A DNA stretch of 64,000 nucleotides from Haemaphysalis longicornis (lineage: Eukaryota > Arthropoda > Arachnida > Ixodida > Ixodidae): NCBI GenBank assembly GCA_013339765.2, contig CM023454.1, positions 135,735,399-135,799,398 on the forward strand. Reading direction: 5' to 3'. Made by a program: the position numbers and the translations under genes. Within the stretch, counting starts at the first letter, position 1. Each line of letters starts with the position of its first letter. A model generated the notes under the pieces. The model saw only the letters and a program-made list of their open reading frames with translations, was not told the origin of the DNA and ran no database searches. Below, one piece after another: positions 52,601 to 63,990 of this stretch.

Positions 52601-53835
52601 TCAAGCATCTTCTGTCGACTTAAAAGGGTTCCGCAGGCTTCTGCAGTCGTTGTAACTGCGGCGATTCCGTGGTTCGGGCTTGGTGGTGGGCTGGTAGGGG
52701 CATGCGAGATAGGGCGTCCGCGGCTTTGTTGCTGATGCATTCTTGTATTCAGCTTTGTAATGATACTTCTGCAGGATTCGCGCCCAGCGAGCGGGGCGAC
52801 CTGCAGGGTTCTGAAGCCGTGCCAAGAATGGCAGTGCTTGGTGGTAAGTCTGTATCATAAAATCTGCGCCATCCATGTACACGTTGAACATATTTGATGG
52901 CGAACAATATGGCAGGACACTGTATCTTCGTCCCTGAATAATTTTGTTCGGTCGCTGAGACAGTGTGGCTGGCGAACGCCAGAGGTTACAGTTAGCCTCT
53001 TGGTCCGGTAGCAAAACTGCCCCTATGCCGTACTCACTTGCATCGGTTTGAACAACAAAGGGGCGGTTGTGATCCGGCAATCGCAGGCTTGTGGTGCTGG
53101 AGATGGCTGTTGATAGTGCCTGAAACGCGTGCTGCTCTGCAGCCGTTTATGACCACCTGGTGCCCTTCCGGTGCAACTGATGAAGTAGCCGTGCAACGAC
53201 TGGGCAGTATGGAATGAAGTGCCTGTAGAAGCAGACCATACCAAGAAAGTGCTGGAGACTTTTGACGTTCTTGAATATCGCCTTGAGCTTCTCCTCGTTT
53301 GGCCGGATTGAACCTCGGTCCACAACGAAGCGCACAAGCTCGATCCTGGTTGCAGCCTTTTAATCTCGCTAGGGTTTACTGTGAGGCCTGTGTTTTGCAT
53401 GCGCTGCAACACAGTCTGTAAATGAACAGCGTGATCCTCAAGGTTCTTTGGAAATACAACCACTATATCCATGTACGCCATCGCGTAGTTGAACTTGTTG
53501 TCCCCCAGCCCAATGTCCATCACGTGCTGAAAGTTGCTGGGGAATTCGAAAAATCGAAAGGTAGCCCGACAAATTCAAACAGCCCTCTGGTACAAGTGAT
53601 CGCTGTTTTCTTGATTTCTTTTTCCGCTATTGGAATCTGTAGAAAACCGCGACTACAGTCGAGTGTGGTAAACACCTTTCCCGAGCCAAGCGCATACATA
53701 TTCGAATGGATGGATGGAAATAGATACGAATCTGTCGTGGTTATCGCGTTTAAGCGTCTGTAGTCGACGCACATGCTGTGCCGCTCTACCCGTTTCAGGT
53801 TGTTCGAGTGGGCTTTGTGGGACCGTTGTTTCTCC
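52601..53835 (-). pseudogene. pol: E8 reverse transcriptase and RNase H
   Basis: RT: MCVDYRRLNAITTTDSYLFP, FTTLDCSRGFLQIPIAEKE, GLPFDFSNSPATF and AYMDIVVVF, where the YMDD catalytic pair is Asp-Ile. Then HFLGMVCFYRHFIPYC. RNase H: VVQTDASEYGIGAVLLPDQE and QTYHQALPFLARLQNPAGRP. Truncated at 53,835 by the CR1 LINE. Several frame changes. Confidence 0.75.
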
Positions 53836-55100
53836 TCGTTCCAAAGGCTTGGAACGAATAATTCATCGCCGTCTCCAAAACGTTTTTCGAAAATATTCTG
53901 TAATAAACGACTGCCAGTATGGGTTTACTGAATATAGCTCAACCGAGCATGCCATATTAGACGAGAAAGGAATATATACTAAATAATTTTGAACTGCGTC
54001 TACTAACTGTGGGTGTATTTATCGATTTTAGTAAAGCGTTTGATACGCTGAATCACGACATTCTTTTTGCTAACTCGAAAATTATGGCGTTCGCCGACAT
54101 GCTCTTAATCCTATTAAATCATATTCGGCTCTCGATTTCAATATGTGACTATTAACTACTGCTCTTCTGATCCTGTTCATATTAAATAAGGTGTACCCCA
54201 GGGCAGTCTACGTGGTCCTTTATTATTCAATGTCCATATAAATGACGTATGTAAAGTAAGCAATCTAGCAAAATACGTTATTTATGCGGACGATACGAGC
54301 CTATTCTTCTCCTCTAACGATATCACACACCTAATTACCACAGAAAACAAAGTCTTAGACCTATTAGATCAGTGGTCCTGCGTAAATTCATTGAGTATAA
54401 ACAAAGAGAAAACTAAGGCTATGATATTTCACTCAAAAGGCATGTCAATACATTGTCTGGACCCACTCATATTATCTGGCACAGTTATACAGTTTGTGGA
54501 ATATTTCACATCACTAGGTATAGTCTTTACGCCAGCGCTGTCCTGGGATGCCCATATTATTAAAACTTGCATCACGCTTTCTAGATTTGTCGGTATTCCA
54601 TGCCGTAACAGGCATATTCTTCCAGTTAAAACCAAACTCACCCTTTACTTTGCATTTGTTTATTCCTGTTTAAGCTATTGTTTTCTGGTTTGGGAAAACA
54701 CCACTATCACACATATTCGAAAACTTCAAATTTTGGAGAAAAAAAACTCTCCGGGCTCTTTCTAACGTTAAATACGATGTTCCGACTGCTACTTTATACC
54801 CGCACCATAAAATTATCCCCTTAAACAAAATGTTTGACTACAAATTTGAAAATTTTTTAAAGAAAACAATACAAAGGGACGATCAATTTTTTAATAAAAT
54901 TACTGTGCTTGTCCCCAACAAAACACCGTGTGCGACCAGAACAACCACTACTTTTAGACTTCTGCAATGTAGAACGAACTACGGTTTTGCTATGTTGAAC
55001 TACATTTAGCCGAAACTCCTTGATAGTGCATTATTTGAAAAACATCCTGGTATGTCTTTTGCTACACTCCGAAAAGAATTTCTAAAATAATTTAGGCTAA
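53826..55100 (+). pseudogene. RT of the CR1-like LINE
   Basis: QYGFTEYSSTEHAI, VFIDFSKAFDTLNHDIL, a degraded PQGS box, VIYADDTSLFFSS (YADD at 54,283-54,294), then an open 125-codon frame with SINKEKTKAMIFHSKG, SLGIVFTPALSWDAHI and FAFVYSCLSYC, and the C-terminal ITVLVPNKTPCATRTT. Frameshifts and stops lie near 53,975, 54,130 and 54,760. Confidence 0.75.
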
Positions 55101-55470
55101 TGTATGAAAATATACCTTTGTATGTATGTATGTGTGTGTATATATGGATGTAGGTATGTATGTATAAATGTGTATATGTATAAATTTTGTATAAATTTGT
55201 ATATGTATGTTTTTTATATGAGTTTCCGTACATGAATTCCTGTATATAGTTTTCGGTTGTGCCACATCAAATTTAATTGTATGTAGAAGTGTAACTTTGC
55301 ATTCATGCGCCTAAATTGGTATTGTTACTTTCTGTTCCTACTTGTCGTACAGGGCCACTGTCGTGAGTTCCACGGGTGGCGAGGCTTGTCAAGTGGTCTT
55401 TAGGACTACTTTTTTTGCCGCACTCAGTTTTTTGTTACCCTGCAGTAGAAAACTGGAATAAAGTATGATT
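53826..55470 (+). mobile_element. CR1/L2-like LINE, 5'-truncated
   Basis: Starts within RT at SKGLERIIHRRL, as 5'-truncated LINEs do, and reaches a 3' end with AATAAA at 55,457-55,462. The 3' untranslated region (55,090-55,465) is rich in TGTATG words. It cuts the RT of E8. Confidence 0.75.
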
Positions 55471-55473
55471 GCT

Positions 55474-55611
55474 AAGGCCTATGTGGCACTCTTCTCTTGT
55501 GCGGTAACCAGGGCTGTGCATTTGGAGCTTGTTTCAGGTTTATCAAGGGAATTATTCTTATCAGCATTTCGACAATTCAGCGCACGACGCGCCATACCGA
55601 CCGTCATTGTT
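55474..55611 (+). pseudogene. BEL/Pao integrase sliver
   Basis: A 46-codon stretch reads FSCAVTRAVHLELVSGLSRE, FLSAFRQFSARRAIPTVIV. This is the hallmark of the BEL/Pao integrase core (CxxxRAVHLELV and the FxAFRxFxARRxxP segment, just before the second Asp). It is in frame throughout but cut on both sides. Confidence 0.75.
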
Positions 55612-55884
55612 CGACTGCAGCCGCTCTGAGTGAGTCCAACGTTTCCCCTTCCGCGGTACCCAGTACTGACTCAGCTTCATTTATGATACTGGTGTTTTGC
55701 TGCCTACGAGCCGTTCTCTTCTCCTTCATCTTGGGCATGCTGCGTTACTTGCCTCTACCTGGTAGGCACATCTACTATGTTCAGTCCGTTTGGTTCTTGA
55801 TCTGCCGATCTCGCCTTCGTTTCCGGGTTTCGCCACCAAGAAAATGTCCGATAATTAGGTCTAACACCTCGAAAACAGGAAGGT
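55612..55884. other. No recognisable feature
   Basis: The open frame continues on the plus strand without known motifs. It might be BEL/Pao end or LTR sequence. Confidence 0.3.
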
Positions 55885-56318
55885 AGCATAAGAGGGTTTC
55901 CCGCCAGTTACCCGCTTATGACAGGCTGTAGACGTCGCGTCACGCCCCGGGGGTTTAAAGAGGAGGTCCCCTTATCCCCGTGCAGTCTGAGTGGCGCTGG
56001 CTACCACCCTCAAGCGTCAGATACATTTGTAGTAAATATATGTACCCCAGAAAGTGAAGGAGAACACAGTCGCCCAGATGGCCGAATTGGTAAGGCATTC
56101 GAGATCTAATGGAAAGGCGTGTGTTCGGTCCCCACTCTGGGCGCGTGTTTTTTTTTCTTTCTTTCTCACGTTATTAATAATAATAAAAATAATGCAACGT
56201 CACTAATGGTAAAAATTAGTCTAACCATTCCCCTAGGCCTTCTTTGGCATTGTAGGCTGCCAGCATTTCTTTCTGTATTTCCTAACGAGCCCCTCATTTC
56301 CAAACCCTATTTAAATAT
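55885..56318 (+). mobile_element. Repeat element with tRNA-like module, copy 2
   Basis: The left arm (AAGAGGGTTT, GTAGACGTCG, GAGTGGCGCTGGCTACCACC, ACCCCAGAAAGT) and right arm (TTTCTTTCTTTC, ATTGTAGGCTGCCAGC, CGAGCCCCTCATTTCC) match 21,965-22,383 and 37,990-38,155. The module between them differs from that at 22,159. Flanking bases extend the acceptor pairing (GAACACAGTCGCCCAG with CTGGGCGCGTGTTTTT). Confidence 0.65.
56072..56143 (+). tRNA. tRNA-like module, Leu/Ser-type D arm (probably not functional)
   Basis: A perfect 7-bp acceptor stem (GCCCAGA with TCTGGGC), D-arm sequence TGGCCGAATTGG with GCC/GGC stem, a weak anticodon arm, and a T arm with GTTCGGTCC (4 of 5 pairs). The D-arm resembles Leu/Ser tRNAs, but the long variable arm of those tRNAs is missing and the anticodon cannot be assigned. 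Best read as a tRNA-derived module. Confidence 0.5.
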
Positions 56319-56326
56319 ATATGGAT

Positions 56327-56382
<56 letters not shown>
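56319..56382. repeat. (TA)n microsatellite
   Basis: TA repeat ending ten bases before the LTR of E5. Confidence 0.85.
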
Positions 56383-56383
<1 letters not shown>

Positions 56384-56392
56384 GTGGAAGAT

Positions 56393-56671
56393 TGAAAGGC
56401 GAAGATTTGAGGCAGCCTTTTATTCAGGCGATCGGGCCGAGGAACACCAGATCACACGATGATGATGATAATCTACAAAATGAAGAAGTGGCGGAGGCCA
56501 CTGTGTGATGATGGGGATTTACAGGTGATGCATAGAAATGCGCCCTTGTGAGGGGATTGGCCCTCACACTAGTTCGTCCCTCCAAGCGATGCAGCCACCT
56601 GACTCAATGCGTCCCCACACTATTTCCTCCCTCTTCGCGAAGGCAGGCGCCCGTCGCCATCAGTCCTCACA
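56393..56671 (-). repeat. 3' LTR of E5
   Basis: Minus strand TGTGAGGACTG to CTTTCA, with AATAAA (minus) near 56,430. The PPT, GAGGGAGGAAATAG, lies directly upstream (56,672-56,685). A copy of the PPT and following bases (AGGGAGGAAATAGTGTGGGG) also lies inside the LTR at about 56,615-56,634. Confidence 0.9.
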
Positions 56672-56815
56672 CTATTTCCTCCCTCTTCGGGAAGGCAGGC
56701 GCCCGGCTGCACTCTACGGTGTAACGCGGCGAACGAAGGGTTTCAAACGAGAAACGTGCATGATTTCAGTGCCACGGCAGCGGCGGTCCGTGGATGCACA
56801 GTTAGGAGTGATGCG

Positions 56816-57722
56816 TTAGTTGACGGGCGAAGTTTCTTCTAGAACGGTGTACGGGCCGAGAAAGCGGTGAAGAAATTTTTCGCAACGTCCGGGGACCCGA
56901 ACAGGAGTCCATAGCAGGACCTCGTCACCGGGGTGAAAGCGAACCTCTCTGTGTGAAGCATCATAGCGGTGCTTGCGGTCTTGTTGGCAAGCTTGGGTGC
57001 GCAGACGAGCTTGGTGACGGCAGTGATCCACACGGGCGATGAACTGTTCAGGTAACGAGTTTAAAGCAGGGGGGGACGCCAGGAAGAAGCTTGAATCGAA
57101 GTATGAGTGACGGTAGGCGGCCGATTACAAGGAAAAATGGAGAGTAACCGGTGGTGCTTTGAATAGCAGTATTATAGGAAAACGTTACGAATGGCAGAAT
57201 GGTATCCCAATTGCTGTGGTGAGGTTCAATGTACATAGAAAGCATGTCTGATAGGGTGCGATGAAAGCGCTCGGTGAGACCGTTTGTTTGCGGATGATAG
57301 CTAGAGGTCGTCTTGTGAACAGTATTGGCGGCTTTTAGGACGTCGGCGACAATTTGGGCGAGAAATGTCTTCCCCCGATCACTTAAAAGGGTACGAGGGG
57401 CGCCATGACGCAGAAGGACCGCCTGTAAAAAGAATTCTGCGATCTCTGAAGCGCAGCCGGTACGGACAGGTGCCGTTTCCGCATATCGCGTTAAGTGATC
57501 CACGGCAGTTACAACCCAACGGTACCCTCGGGAGGTAGCAGGGAGGGGTCCATACAAATCAATTCCAACTGTATGAAAATGGGCTTCAGGGCAGGCAAGC
57601 GGCTGCAGAGGTCCAACAGGGGGCAACGTAGAGCGTTTTCGCTGCTGGCAAGGGACGCATGAAGCGACGTATCGGGCGACTAGCAGAAGACAGGCCAGGC
57701 CAGAAGAAATGCGTGCGGACAC
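56816..57722 (-). pseudogene. pol: E5 integrase
   Basis: CVPCQQRKR (zinc Cys pair), VGIDLYGPL (first Asp), RTLLSDRGKTFLAQ (second Asp), QTNGLTERFHRTLSDML (Glu) and FSPFFLVIGRLPSL are open in one frame (57,722-57,048). A shift at about 57,050 separates the C-terminal domain (VLLWTPVRVPGRCEKFLHRF, LGPYTVLEETSPVN). All three catalytic residues are present. Confidence 0.85.
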
Positions 57723-59178
57723 GATCGTAAGTCTTCTGGAAGCCTAAGTGACCGGCCGTAGCATCATCGTGCAGAGCAGCCAAAATCTGCGAGCGAAGTG
57801 ATCGGGGCATGACGGGAACCCATTTTGGACCATATCGTTGATGAGTGGACCGGTAAAATGCGCCATCGATCAGCTTAAAGTGGCTCAGCTGGCGGCGCAG
57901 GCGACTGTTGGGAGGGTGTGAGGTTCCGGTGATGCGGTCCATTAGTGTGCGGCAGTAGGTGTCTGAGCGCTGACGGTCTACAAAATCGGAGCGGCTCTGG
58001 ACATCCACGACGTCGATGGCTGCTATGGTGGGATGTGGGCGTAGCGAAGACACGCTTCCGGAACATGGGACCAATGGGCAGCGTGAAAGGGCATCTGCGT
58101 CTAGGTGTTTCTTTCCGGACTTGTACGTGATGGTAAAGTCATACTCTTGTAAGCGAAGAATCCAGCGGCCGAGACGGCCGGAGAGGTTCTTCAGGGACGA
58201 CAACCAGCAGAGTGCATGGTGATCCGTCACAATGCTGAAAGGGCGGCCGTATAGGTACGGGCGAAATTTCTGTATTGACCAAACAACGGCAAGACACTCC
58301 TGCTCAGTGATAGAATAGTTTTTCTCAGCAGGCGTCAGTGAGCGACTGGCATATGCGACCACCCGTTCTCCATTTTGGGAATCGGGTTGCAAAAGTACAG
58401 CCCCAATTCCATGCCCACTGGCGTCTGTATGAAGAATGCAGGGTTGTTGCTCGTTGAAGTGGCTGAGGACCGGTCTAGAAGTGAGAGCGGCTTTGAGCCG
58501 TTCAAATGCCTCTTCGCATTCGTCAGACCACTTGAAAGGGGTGCCACATTTTAAAAGCTTGTTGAGGGGAAAGGCGATGGTCGCGAAGTCCCTAACAAAG
58601 CAACGAAAATATGACGCCAGCCCAAGAAAACTCCGGAGTGCTTTCTGATGTAAAGGGTGGGGAAAGTTAAGTACAGCAGCAATCTTGTCCGGGTCGGGCC
58701 GAATACCATCTTTGTTGACCACGTGGCCCAAAACATTGATACTTTTGCAAGCAAAATGACATTTCTTTGTGTTGAGCTGCAGACCTGCCGTCGCAAGGCA
58801 TGCGAGGACTTCGTCGAGTCGCTTAAGATGTTCAGTAAAACTCGTAGAAAAAATGATGATATCGTCCAGATAGCACAAGCATGTTTTCCACTTTAAACCA
58901 CGGAGCACGTTGTCTATCATTCGCTCGAATGTGGCAGGAACGTTACACAATTCAAAGGACATCACGTTAAACTTATACAGGCCATCCGGAGTTGCAAATG
59001 CTGTCTTCTCTTTGTCGTCATCATGCATGGGAATCTGCCAATAAACGGAGCGGAGATCAATGCTGGAAAAATAGTCCGCTCCTTGCAAACAGTCCAACGC
59101 GTCGTCGATTCGGGGCATCGGATAGACGTCCTTGCGGGTGATCTTGTTGAGGGCACGATAGTCTACGCAAAAACGCAC
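57586..59178 (-). pseudogene. pol: E5 reverse transcriptase, RNase H and integrase N-terminus (open 530 codons)
   Basis: RFCVDYRALNKITRKDVYP, FSSIDLRSVYWQI (usual Gly is Val), MSFELCNVPATFERM (usual PFGLCN altered) and CYLDDIIIF (YLDD). RNase H: LHTDASGHGIGAVLLQPDS, ITEQECLAVVWSI and VTDHHALCWLSSLKN, then KHLDADALSRCP. Integrase: LHDDATAGHLGFQKTYDRVR. It is an internal part of a polyprotein, so the first Met is not a true start. Confidence 0.9.
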
Positions 59179-59199
59179 CGATCCATCTTTCTTGCGCGC

Positions 59200-59568
59200 C
59201 TAAACGACTGGGGAGGACCAGGGGCTAGAAGACAGGCGAATTATATCGCGGCTAAGCATGTCCTTAACTTGTTCACTGATAACCTGACGTTCAGAGGAGG
59301 ACACACGGTAGGGACGACGGTGGACAATGCTGTTGCCATCTGTGGTGATCCGGTGAGTGGCTGTTGAAGTAGTTCCCAGCGAAGTAGCATAGCAATCAAA
59401 GGACAATTTCTGTTTGCTCAATAGGTCGAGTAAAGAGTTCTTCTCCGTTGGTGAGAGATCGGAGCTGATTGTGGCTTCAAGAGCGTCGAGAGACGCTACT
59501 GTACTGCCAGAACGGGACCCTGATGGTAGGCGGGAGAGTGGGACAACAGAGAGAGCAGCCGTGTCCAC
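59200..59568 (-). pseudogene. pol: E5 protease-RT linker and RT start
   Basis: SDLSPTEKNSLLDLLSKQKL, HRITTDGNSIVHRRPYRVSS and SPWSSPVV, followed by an in-frame TAG (about 59,201) where other elements continue into KKKDG. This stop separates it from the long RT frame. Confidence 0.8.
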
Positions 59569-59766
59569 AACAGTCCGCTACAGTGCGCCTTCGGGAATGA
59601 GGATTGCCTCGGAAGAGGTATTGGTTGCAGCTAGTAGGGCCGTCCCGTGTGAGAAGCGGACCAGACAAGTAGGAATGAGGACACCCTTGGTAAGTAATCT
59701 TGCGATTGGACTAGTAAGGACGTCCTCTTCGCGGATGGTGTCGGAACGAACCGAAAAAATTTTCTC

Positions 59767-60168
59767 TTAACCAGGGGCGATGTCAGTTACAACACTAGCA
59801 ACAAGGCGATTCGGCGTGATCTCCTCAACGCTGGAATACCCTGTCTCTGAAAGATGTATTTCCGGTCGATGACACGATATTACAGCACCCGCTGAGCTGA
59901 GAAAGTCCCACCCTAAAATACGTTCGTGGGCGCAGGGAAAGATAACTGCACACTGAATGTGATGCCAAATGCCGTCTATAAAAACACGCGCAGTGCAGGT
60001 CCCGGATGGCTTAATCATATCGTCGTTGGCCCCACACAATAAAGGTCCTGTGTACGGAGTTCGAACTTTTCGGAGACGCGCACACAAATCTTCGTTTATA
60101 ACTGATACAGCAGCTCCGGTATCGACGAGGGCAGTGACTATAATACCTTCTACAACCACTGACAACAT
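59767..60168 (-). pseudogene. pol: E5 protease
   Basis: An open 133-codon frame with the active site TALVDTGAAVSVINEDL and the ERILGWDFLSSAGAVISC motif, ending at a stop at 59,767. The Asp-Thr-Gly triad is intact. Confidence 0.85.
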
Positions 60169-60239
60169 GTTCTATGGACGTTGCGGGGAATTTTCAAATT
60201 TTCCGTGTGAAGCAGTTTTCCCCTGAAAAACTGCAGGAC

Positions 60240-61412
60240 TTAGTTTTCCGGCGGGTCGTTGGGATCATGCGACACCGGGCGAATGGGTGACACTGGCCGG
60301 CGGAATGGTGATGGGGAACAGCGCCGCGGGTTTCGAGAGTTGCGAGTAGGGTCAGCCGAGTCAGGTGGAGAAGACCGGACGACGTGTTGGCGGTGAATAT
60401 TCGCGTTGGTGGTACCCATAACTAAAAGGCACGTTGTCACGCTCATAAGTGTCATATCCACGTCGTTCGTCTTGTTGACGCCTGCGGCAGAGGCGGGAGA
60501 TATGGCCGCGGATGCCGCAGTAATAGCAAACTGGGCGACCAAAAGGTGCGTCTTGGCGGGGCGATCGCCACATGGGGTAGGGAGAGCGCGGTCCTAGCAC
60601 CGGAATAACGGCTGCGACGCAGCCAGCAACATGTTGAGACATGACCGGCGCCAGAGGCAGGGGTGGTCGCGCCGCTATGTCAGAGTACCATGGCATCATT
60701 ACTGGACCAGGAGCAGGAGGAGAAGAGGGAACAGGCATTGCGGCAAGTTCTTCTCTAATGATCTCGCGAAGGCAGGTCGCAGGTGGACCGGAATGGACAC
60801 CAGGGGCACAAGCAACACCATAATCGCGGAGCTCTTCCCGGATAATAGCGCGTATAAGAGTCCGCAGGTTATCGTCTCCAAGGTATTGCGGTACAGCGGT
60901 CTCCTGCTGGAGACGGATAGACTGCATCTCATCCAGCCTCCGGCAAATTGTTGTCACATCAGCCACGGTGGATGGGTTTTGAAGGGCCAAAGCCGTGAAA
61001 GCGAAATGGCCCATCCCCTTAATGATGTGACGCACCTGATCCGCGGTTTACGTTTCATGAGCCTGCTGGACGCGGGTCTCCAGTGCCTTCTTTGTGCCGT
61101 TGGAGCGAGCTGCGGGAGGGCCGAGACTGCGGGCGCAAGCTGTGCGGTGCAATCAGCCCAGTCGGTGATCGAGGCTTTGTTGTTAGAAAACCACGTTTTG
61201 GCCACTTTATCCAGATAGAAGTTCACACTTGCCAGCTTGGCGCGGTCGTCCCAGCGATTAAACGTGCTAACTCGGTTGTAATCATCCAGCCATTCCTCGA
61301 CGTCCTCGCCGCGAAGCCCGGCAAAGAAGGGGGGGTCGCGCTGGCGGATGGCCACGAATCACGGTGGAACGGCCGAACCCGCAGCGTTGGATGGTTCCGC
61401 TGTCATTGGCAT
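60240..61412 (-). pseudogene. gag: E5 Gag
   Basis: Starts near ATG at 61,412; an in-frame stop follows after about 17 codons. Capsid: RDPPFFAGLRGEDVEEWLDD, RAKLASVNFYLDKVAKTWF (61,355-61,130); then a shift to MRHIIKGMGHFAFTALALQN. Knuckle CYYCGIRGHISRLC near 60,520, then a further shift to an Arg/Pro/Ser tail ending at 60,240. Confidence 0.8.
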
Positions 61413-61502
61413 GGCCTCCTGATGTAGGCGACGACCCGAACGGAGCTCCAGGGGTGCACTCAGAGAGGTAGCCCAAGGGATCCAGTCGCACACTCCACCA
61501 CT

Positions 61503-61781
61503 TGAAAGGCGAAAATTCCAGGCAGCCTTTTATTCAGGCGATCGGGCCGAGGAACACCAGATCACACGATGATGATGATAATCTACAAAATGAAGAAGTG
61601 GTGGAGGCCACTGTGTGATGATGGGGATTTACAGGTGATGCATAGAAATGCGCCCTTGTGAGGGGATTGGCCCTCACACTAGTTCGTCTCTCCAAGCGAT
61701 GCAGCCACCTGACTCAATGCGTCCCCACACTATTTGCTCCCTCTTCGCGAAGGCAGGCGCCCGTCGCCATCAGTCCTCACA
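61503..61781 (-). repeat. 5' LTR of E5 with primer-binding site
   Basis: Same length as the 3' LTR (279 bp) with few substitutions. On the minus strand it ends CTTTCA, then AG, then the PBS candidate TGGTGGAGTGTGCGAC (61,485-61,500). The first eight PBS bases match E1; the rest differ. Confidence 0.9.
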
Positions 61782-61787
61782 CTATAT

Positions 61788-61873
61788 ATATAATAGTATA
61801 TATATATATATATATAGATATATAGCGATATATATATATATATATATATATAGATATATATATATTATATATA

Positions 61874-61914
<41 letters not shown>

Positions 61915-61916
61915 AT
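61788..61916. repeat. (TA)n microsatellite with (TG)n edge
   Basis: Long imperfect TA repeat with interspersed GATA, followed by a short TG run, starting directly at the outer end of E5. Confidence 0.9.
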
Positions 61917-63250
61917 GGTGTGTGTGTGTGTTCGTGCGTGTGTAAAAATAAACGTGAAAAATTCGACCTGTGTCACTTGTGACTGGAGGATGGGTGAAAT
62001 AAATAGGACTTGTTGAATCGGCTTAATCACTTACACATGTAATCTTCTGTAAAAGTAGCAGCAAGCATACTTAGTTTATAAGAAAAGATGTTTTATGAAT
62101 TTGGCCTTTGTATGCAAAAACGTTTACAAGACTTGCTACAACTATAAACTTTATTACATATTACATCCTTTGTACTCGGCACGATTGCTAAATTAATAAG
62201 CCCAAAATATTTGACAAAGGTACACCGCAACTGCTTGGCAACATTTGTCTTCTGTGATGTAAGAAATGTAATGCAAGTAGAAAATAATTGTGTGTTGTTG
62301 CTACCTAAATATTCGACGCGAAAAAATGAGGTGATACTTTTTACCCAGAATACCATAATGGTATTGAAGCGGAATCATTTCGAAATTGTGACTGAATTTT
62401 GTTAGATACCTGTGACGCCAAAGGCAGTACTTCTGCAGTGCATATGCCAACTGGCTCTATTAGGGTGAGCAAAACGCTTCAAATAAAATTGTCATTCCAG
62501 AAAGTGCACGAAATCGACTGGCACACTGTTGACAAAGAGATTAGAACTTAGGGAATAAAATATTGCTGTGGTCGAGGTCATCTCATCAGCATAATTATCA
62601 ACAGCCGACGGAATACATTGCACCTTGACGGCCTCAATCACTGACCTCCAACCGTTCCTCCCCGGCGCTGGTCGAGTCCCTTCTCTGCCTCTGAAATTTC
62701 CTATTTTCTCCCTCTATAGAGGTATTAGCCTTCTCTTCTCGACTCGTCTGTGATTATTCGCTCTGTCGCCTGAACGGTACAGCGGCTATCATTTCACATA
62801 GCTGCAGGGCCAGCACAAGTCTATTTGTTTTATGCATTTCAACTTTGATATAAGGAAACTATACGTTGATCTCTGAACCACGAAAATCGGTCCCGCTCTC
62901 TTAACGTTCCTCCTATTAGTCTTTTTCTCTGGACAGCTCATCCCACTCAGGATTGCTTTCAACTTATTTTGTGAAGCCTCAAATCGACGCGACATATGGC
63001 CTTGACCGGCAGGGTGAATTCATTGTATATTCCGCTTTTCAGTAATAAAAGTAGTGAGTTCTCATTATTTGATAGTGTTTACTCTCTGGGCACCCATCCG
63101 TACTTATTCTACACCATATACCTTTGCCTTAGTTGTCGTCAGCACAGTCGAAGCGACCGAGGTAATTATTCTCTTCTGCTTTTGTTTGTGTTTTCTCGCG
63201 TATGCTCACCAGGGCCCCTTCTGCTGGTTTTTATACCCTTGTTTCAAGTT
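61917..63250. other. A/T-rich stretch without recognised genes
   Basis: Overlapping short frames on both strands lack motifs. The CCTC-rich block at 62,640-62,740 has a pyrimidine skew. Nothing supports a gene. Confidence 0.35.
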
Positions 63251-63257
63251 GTATAAC

Positions 63258-63990
63258 TAGGCGCGCAAAAGGAACTAGGATAAACGAAGAGGACAGGACA
63301 CCGCGCTGCTATCAAGTCGTTTATGTTGACGGTGATTTCCTATTTTTATAGGAAGGTACACCGCGAATGAAAGAAAGAAGGAAAGGGAAAGGAGACCAAG
63401 CTAACAGAAAAAAAGTGGAGGATGATAGTTCAAACGGCACTTTTGCAAGGCAAAATCAAAGTAATTGCATAAGAATTGCAGTTCTTTCTTTGTCAGTGTC
63501 ATACAAGCTGTGCTAACTCATTTGTATTTCAAAAAAACTACCGAAAAGGCCTGGATGATATCTCTTGTTAGCTGATCCTCATGTCGGGCTACCATGAAGG
63601 TCTTATCAAAAAGTGGCCTACACTCACAATCTATGCAGTGTATGCCCAGATATCGGTTATTCGTTTATTATACATTATTTATATGCTCTCTAAGCCGATC
63701 ATTCAAGCAACGACCTGACTGTCTGACCTACTGCCTGACACACGACAAAAGAAAGGAATATAGCGTGCCTGCTACACAGTTCCCGAACCTGTCGCAATGC
63801 TGCGTTTCGCACTTGATTTTCTTTGTTACAGTGAATCTGTTAGCCTCTGGTTGGAGGAAAAATTTCGTGTCGTAAATAGAAAACCCAGGCTGGGTCCAGC
63901 AGTTCTCGCCCGAGACGCCGAGCGCATGCGTCAGGATAATCAAATATCCACCACAGAGCTCAGTATTTTATTTAAAAAAAAACACAAAAC
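63258..63990 (-). mobile_element. Penelope-like element PLE-3, decayed 3' part
   Basis: Minus strand: a Cys-rich linker (KKIKCETQHCDRFGN), then GTLYSFLLSC (GIY region) with a stop where the Tyr-Ile/Val-Gly segment should be, RQSGRCLNDRLREHINNV, HCIDCECRPLFDKTF and HEDQLTRDIIQAF. The tail near 63,280 (GAAGAGGACAGGACACC) resembles PLE-1 and PLE-2. The window ends before RT. Confidence 0.65.

Larger units (their letters stand above)
56393..61781 (-). mobile_element. Ty3/gypsy element E5, both LTRs present
   Basis: A 5.4-kb minus-strand element with 279-bp LTRs that differ at about six positions. It has a PBS, gag, protease, RT, RNase H and integrase. It is among the better preserved elements: the RT-RNase H-integrase N-terminus is open for 530 codons. 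Stops and frameshifts occur in gag, after protease, before RT and in integrase. No TSD was found; the right flank is TA repeat. Confidence 0.9.
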
